Of a DNA stretch of 64,000 bases, positions 63,021-64,000 are shown in pieces. The position numbers and the translations under genes were made by a program. The stretch covers positions 269,320-333,319 of the forward strand of contig MNCI01017754.1 of assembly GCA_015680685.1 (NCBI GenBank), written 5' to 3'. The notes beneath the pieces are model-generated. The model had not been told where the DNA came from. It did no database searches and was given only the letters and a program-made list of their open reading frames with translations. Position 1 is the first letter of the stretch. Every line of letters begins with the position of its first letter. The DNA is from Gnetum montanum (lineage: Eukaryota; Streptophyta; Gnetopsida; Gnetales; Gnetaceae).

Positions 63021-63297
63021 TAAAACCATAAAACCATAAAAATCATAGGAAAATAGCTTTCCCAACCCTTCGCTCTTAGCATAGAAGACATAAAACCATA
63101 AAACACTATAAAAATCATATACCTCAGACTTACTTAACCATACACCATGACAACAACAAGTAAGTTTGGGAAGACAACGAACGATTAACCCCAAGTGTTC
63201 CATGGGGCATTTAAGCATTTAGTCTACAGAGTTCGATTGGATCGTGTGTGCTACGCTCGTTTCGTATGGTTGAGTGTAGGGGTACCTCGCCACTCAG
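62511..63297. repeat. LTR followed by an inverted LTR fragment
   Basis: 62511 to about 63020 is a forward-reading LTR of this family (TGATGAGTGATGGGTACC). From about 63040 to 63297 the sequence is the reverse complement of the first 250 bp of an LTR like the one at 4180. It includes CTCAGACTTACTTAACCATA and ends GGGGTACCTCGCCACTCAGCA. The two LTR starts therefore face outward, as a large imperfect foldback. Confidence 0.75.
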
Positions 63298-64000
63298 CAG
63301 ATTGGATATGTTTTTGTAAAATTTAACAAACTACACCTAGCTAAATTTATAATTAATGTAAGTTATTTAAATCAAACAATATAATGGAATTCTAGACTTT
63401 GACCAAACTCATAAAGTTTTAAATTTTTTCGAAAACTATATTTAATCTTTTTATCCAAATTCCAAACTAGAAGGTTGATAACCCAACTTCGAAAGGTAGA
63501 AATTAAAAGGCTCATGAGCTTCTTCTAACAACTCACTATTTAATCCTTCACAACATGTACATATCGTAATTCCATGAACCCAAACAATGATCTTATGATT
63601 TTGTTTCAAGGAAAAAACTTGCAAATACTATCTCTTTATTGAGGTATAGTAACACAATTCTACATTTTATAAAGAAGAATAGAGGAGCTAAAAGTTAAAT
63701 AATTTTTTTTTAAATTAAAAAAACCTCTTCATTATATATATTTAAAATCTCTTCATTTATGTTTTCCTAGGGTAAAGCTATTGGATATGCTTGGAATAAT
63801 GACTTTAGGGTAAGGTTCTTAGGATATTGCTACATGGTTTTCAACCCAATACTTTCGAGATTAAAGTACTAAGAGCTAACCAAAGGGTCATTAATCTCTC
63901 AAATTTCTAAATTAGCATTCATGATTTTTGAGGTAAGATACACTTCTATGTAGCCCAAACATATTATTTATATGCACCATTTACTACCGGCTTCTCATTT
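63298..64000. other. AT-rich spacer
   Basis: No gene, repeat or motif that I can support was seen here. Confidence 0.5.

Overview
The window looks like nuclear DNA of a large, repeat-rich seed-plant genome, most likely a conifer or other gymnosperm. Four things point that way. Most of the 64 kb is old Ty3-type LTR retrotransposon sequence. There is one seven-exon NLR immune-receptor gene. Its kinase-2 motif (FIYFDN) is of a kind I associate with conifer NLRs. A degraded caulimovirid provirus lies near it. The species call is inference; no marker gene is present.

1-13078 (minus strand): nested, decayed Ty3-type elements of one family. These are a gag-protease pseudogene with its LTR (938-4994), a second gag remnant with its LTR (5016-7088), and the 3' half of a third element (7089-10870) that keeps a downstream extra ORF. 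About 2 kb follows that holds four tRNA-derived SINE copies (two per strand).

13079-30391: one complete minus-strand element with about 0.84 kb LTRs, flanked by the duplicated target site CCCTT. Its extra ORF is split by a younger plus-strand element at 15509-23557 (target duplication ATAAG). The younger element has LTRs of about 3.1 kb and only a gag-protease remnant inside. Neither insertion carries a recognisable reverse transcriptase, so both probably depended on other elements.

30392-33599: AT-rich spacer with two faint LINE zinc-finger remnants.

33600-38066 (minus): the only convincing host gene, an NLR with seven exons that join in frame to 987 codons. It has an unassigned helical N-terminus, an NB-ARC with an acidic, tyrosine-rich insert containing a 12-residue tandem repeat, and a short LRR region. 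Intron 5 holds a partial, dead duplicate of exon 6.

38170-46300: spacer with old dispersed repeats.

46311-51920 (minus): an endogenous caulimovirid (plant pararetrovirus) laid out as one polyprotein: movement protein, coiled coil, capsid with zinc knuckle, protease, reverse transcriptase, RNase H and a C-terminal extension. Stop codons and frameshifts break it.

51900-64000: spacer with a perfect 26-bp inverted repeat (53820-53883), a GC-richer patch, an LTR-like promoter region with about nine palindrome-bearing repeats, a G-box and a TATA box (55860-57000), and a further truncated copy of the 13-30 kb element family (57840-63020). That copy ends in an inverted LTR fragment.
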